DNA of 64,000 nt. Origin: an uncultured Prevotella sp. (lineage in GTDB: Bacteria > Bacteroidota > Bacteroidia > Bacteroidales > Bacteroidaceae). The stretch is taken from the NCBI GenBank assembly GCA_944319915.1, contig CALUEY010000002.1, positions 62,001 to 126,000 on the forward strand, read 5' to 3'. Below the pieces are notes generated by a model. It was not told the DNA's origin, did not search any database, and saw nothing but the letters and a program-made list of their open reading frames with translations. The position numbers and the translations under genes are program-made. This document shows, piece by piece, positions 62,792-64,000 of this stretch. The number at the start of each line of letters is the position of its first letter. The first letter of the stretch is position 1.

Positions 62792-63322
62792 ATGGAAGAA
62801 AACAACAAATCATATTTCGGCGAAATCGGAGACGCTATCAAGTCGCTCGCAACAGGCCTGAAGGTAACCCTTAAGGAGTATTTCACCAAGAAGAGCACTG
62901 AGCAGTACCCCGAAAACCGCAAGACAACGCTCCACGTGGCCAAGCGCCACCGTGGCCGCCTCGTGATGAAGCGCGACGAGAATGGGGCTGTGAAGTGCGT
63001 GGCCTGCACGCTGTGCGAAAAGGCTTGCCCCAACGGGACGATAAAGATTGCATCGCAGATGGTGACCACCGAGGATGGCAAGAAGAAACGGCAGCTTGTT
63101 GACTACCAGTATGACTTGGGCGACTGCATGTTCTGCCAGCTTTGCGTTAACGCCTGCAACTTCGATGCAATCGAGTTTACAAATGACTTCGAGAACAGTG
63201 TGTTCGACCGCGACCAGCTTGTACTGCACCTCGACAAGGAGCAGTACCAAAGCTCGCTGCCCAACATCCTCGATGGCGGAGCGCCGCTGACGATTGGCAA
63301 GTTTAACACTGCAACTAAATAA
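62792..63322 (+). CDS. nuoI: NADH-quinone oxidoreductase subunit I
   Basis: A 176-residue ferredoxin-like subunit. The two 4Fe-4S motifs are CVACTLCEKACP and CMFCQLCVNACN; in the second the usual final Pro is replaced by Asn, which should still bind the cluster. Follows nuoH by 14 nt. Confidence 0.95.
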   Translation: MEENNKSYFGEIGDAIKSLATGLKVTLKEYFTKKSTEQYPENRKTTLHVAKRHRGRLVMKRDENGAVKCVACTLCEKACPNGTIKIASQMVTTEDGKKKRQLVDYQYDLGDCMFCQLCVNACNFDAIEFTNDFENSVFDRDQLVLHLDKEQYQSSLPNILDGGAPLTIGKFNTATK

Positions 63323-63340
63323 CGGAGGACATATAAAGAA

Positions 63341-63865
63341 ATGGCAAATTTAGTAATGTTTTGCATCTTGGCTGTAGTCATACTAGGCTCTGCCATCTTG
63401 TGCGTGATGACAAAGAGAATCATGCGGGCTGCTACGTACCTGCTGTTTGTCCTCCTCGGTGTGGCCGGACTTTATTTCCTGCTCGACTACACGTTTCTCG
63501 GGGCGGCTCAGATAAGCATATATGCTGGAGCCATAACGATGATGTATATCTTTGCGATACAGCTTGTGAGCAAGCGTACCCTTCAAGGCCTTGTTGAGCG
63601 CCTCAAGGGAAGCCGTGTACTGTTTGGCGGCTTGGTCTCGTTGGTGGGCTTGGCTACCGTGGCCGTGGTGCTGCTCAAGAACCAGTTCATCTACAAGGCT
63701 TGCGCAGTTGAAGACGCTGAAGTGCCGATGGAGGCCATCGGTATGGCTCTGCTTGGCAGCGAGAAATACCAGTATGTGCTCCCGTTCGAGTTCATATCCG
63801 TGTTCTTGCTGGCTTGCATTATTGGTGGAATCGTTGTTGCACGAAAAGAAAAGGAGAATAAATGA
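63341..63865 (+). CDS. nuoJ: NADH-quinone oxidoreductase subunit J
   Basis: A 174-residue inner-membrane subunit with five helices. [19 protein letters not shown] holds the conserved pi-bulge helix. The stop overlaps nuoK (ATGA). Confidence 0.93.
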   Translation: MANLVMFCILAVVILGSAILCVMTKRIMRAATYLLFVLLGVAGLYFLLDYTFLGAAQISIYAGAITMMYIFAIQLVSKRTLQGLVERLKGSRVLFGGLVSLVGLATVAVVLLKNQFIYKACAVEDAEVPMEAIGMALLGSEKYQYVLPFEFISVFLLACIIGGIVVARKEKENK

Positions 63866-64000
63866 TGGTACCAGTAGAAGCTTATTTTGTGCTTAGCGCA
63901 CTGTTGTTCTTTATCGGCGTGTTTGGTTTCATCACCCGCCGCAACCTGATTGCCATGCTCATATCGGTTGAGCTGGTGCTCAACGCGGTCGACATCAACT
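63862..64000 (+). CDS. nuoK: NADH-quinone oxidoreductase subunit K (partial)
   Basis: The first 46 codons only; the gene runs off the right edge. [25 protein letters not shown] includes the conserved membrane Glu used in proton transfer. It starts within the nuoJ stop. Confidence 0.93.
   Translation, partial: MMVPVEAYFVLSALLFFIGVFGFITRRNLIAMLISVELVLNAVDIN

Overview
The window reads as chromosomal DNA of a fairly GC-rich member of the Bacteroidales, most likely Prevotellaceae or a close relative. Three things point there: repeated Bacteroidota promoter signatures (TTTG about 20 nt upstream of TAnnTTTG) with few strong Shine-Dalgarno sites; families typical of the phylum (DUF4494, DUF4421, DUF4465-like, DUF4861 fused to GH88/105, bifunctional HisB, acyl-ACP thioesterase inside the ilv cluster); and a nuo operon with fused nuoCD that runs CD-H-I with no nuoE, F or G between. 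There is no rRNA, tRNA, transposase, phage gene or CRISPR array.

Layout. 1-7.5 kb: a gene end, an intergenic repeat, then a clear cobalamin riboswitch leading a 2183-residue secreted mosaic protein. 7.8-17.1 kb: radical SAM protein, DPP IV peptidase, a GH88/105-DUF4861 hydrolase overlapping a short-chain dehydrogenase, a secreted esterase and a phytase-like esterase. 17.2-23.1 kb (minus): two tandem acyl-CoA/ACP ligases, a LolC/E-type permease, an aminotransferase. 23.7-30.5 kb: DUF4494 plus YggS, a candidate small RNA, maf-kdsC-DUF2520, a FemAB-like protein, hisB and a membrane protein. 30.5-39 kb: a Gfo/Idh-DUF4421-DUF1460-YkvA operon, a PP2C-like phosphatase overlapping ygiQ, an OmpA-family protein and a 38-residue small protein. 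39-47 kb (minus): GH2 beta-galactosidase; then an ECF sigma factor, a one-TM anti-sigma-like protein and a thioredoxin-like protein that has lost its cysteines, next to a second TlpA-like protein that kept them. 47.8-53.9 kb: ilvD-ilvB-ilvN-thioesterase, then ilvC with its own promoter. 54.1-57.2 kb (minus): kdsA-kdsD-phospholipase D family. 57.8-58.9 kb: a frameshifted DNA cytosine methyltransferase remnant and an N-acetylglucosamine-kinase-like gene. 59.1-64 kb: nuoA, B, CD, H, I, J and the start of nuoK.

How the genes work together. Branched-chain amino acid synthesis is nearly complete in one block. Kdo synthesis is represented by kdsA, kdsD and kdsC in two blocks. Complex I supplies proton-coupled electron transfer. 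Secreted hydrolases (GH2, GH88/105, esterases, DPP IV) suggest a glycan- and peptide-using gut or oral commensal.

The most striking unexplained feature is a family of six intergenic elements, five of them 196-198 bp long and one 209 bp. They lie at about 0.2, 7.6, 15.7, 23.3, 47.3 and 57.4 kb. Each has two arms ending in a GTAA-type imperfect palindrome around a core of four 22-bp tandem units in which AAAC and GTTT alternate. All six lie between transcription units, never inside an operon, and I know of no named element with this architecture.
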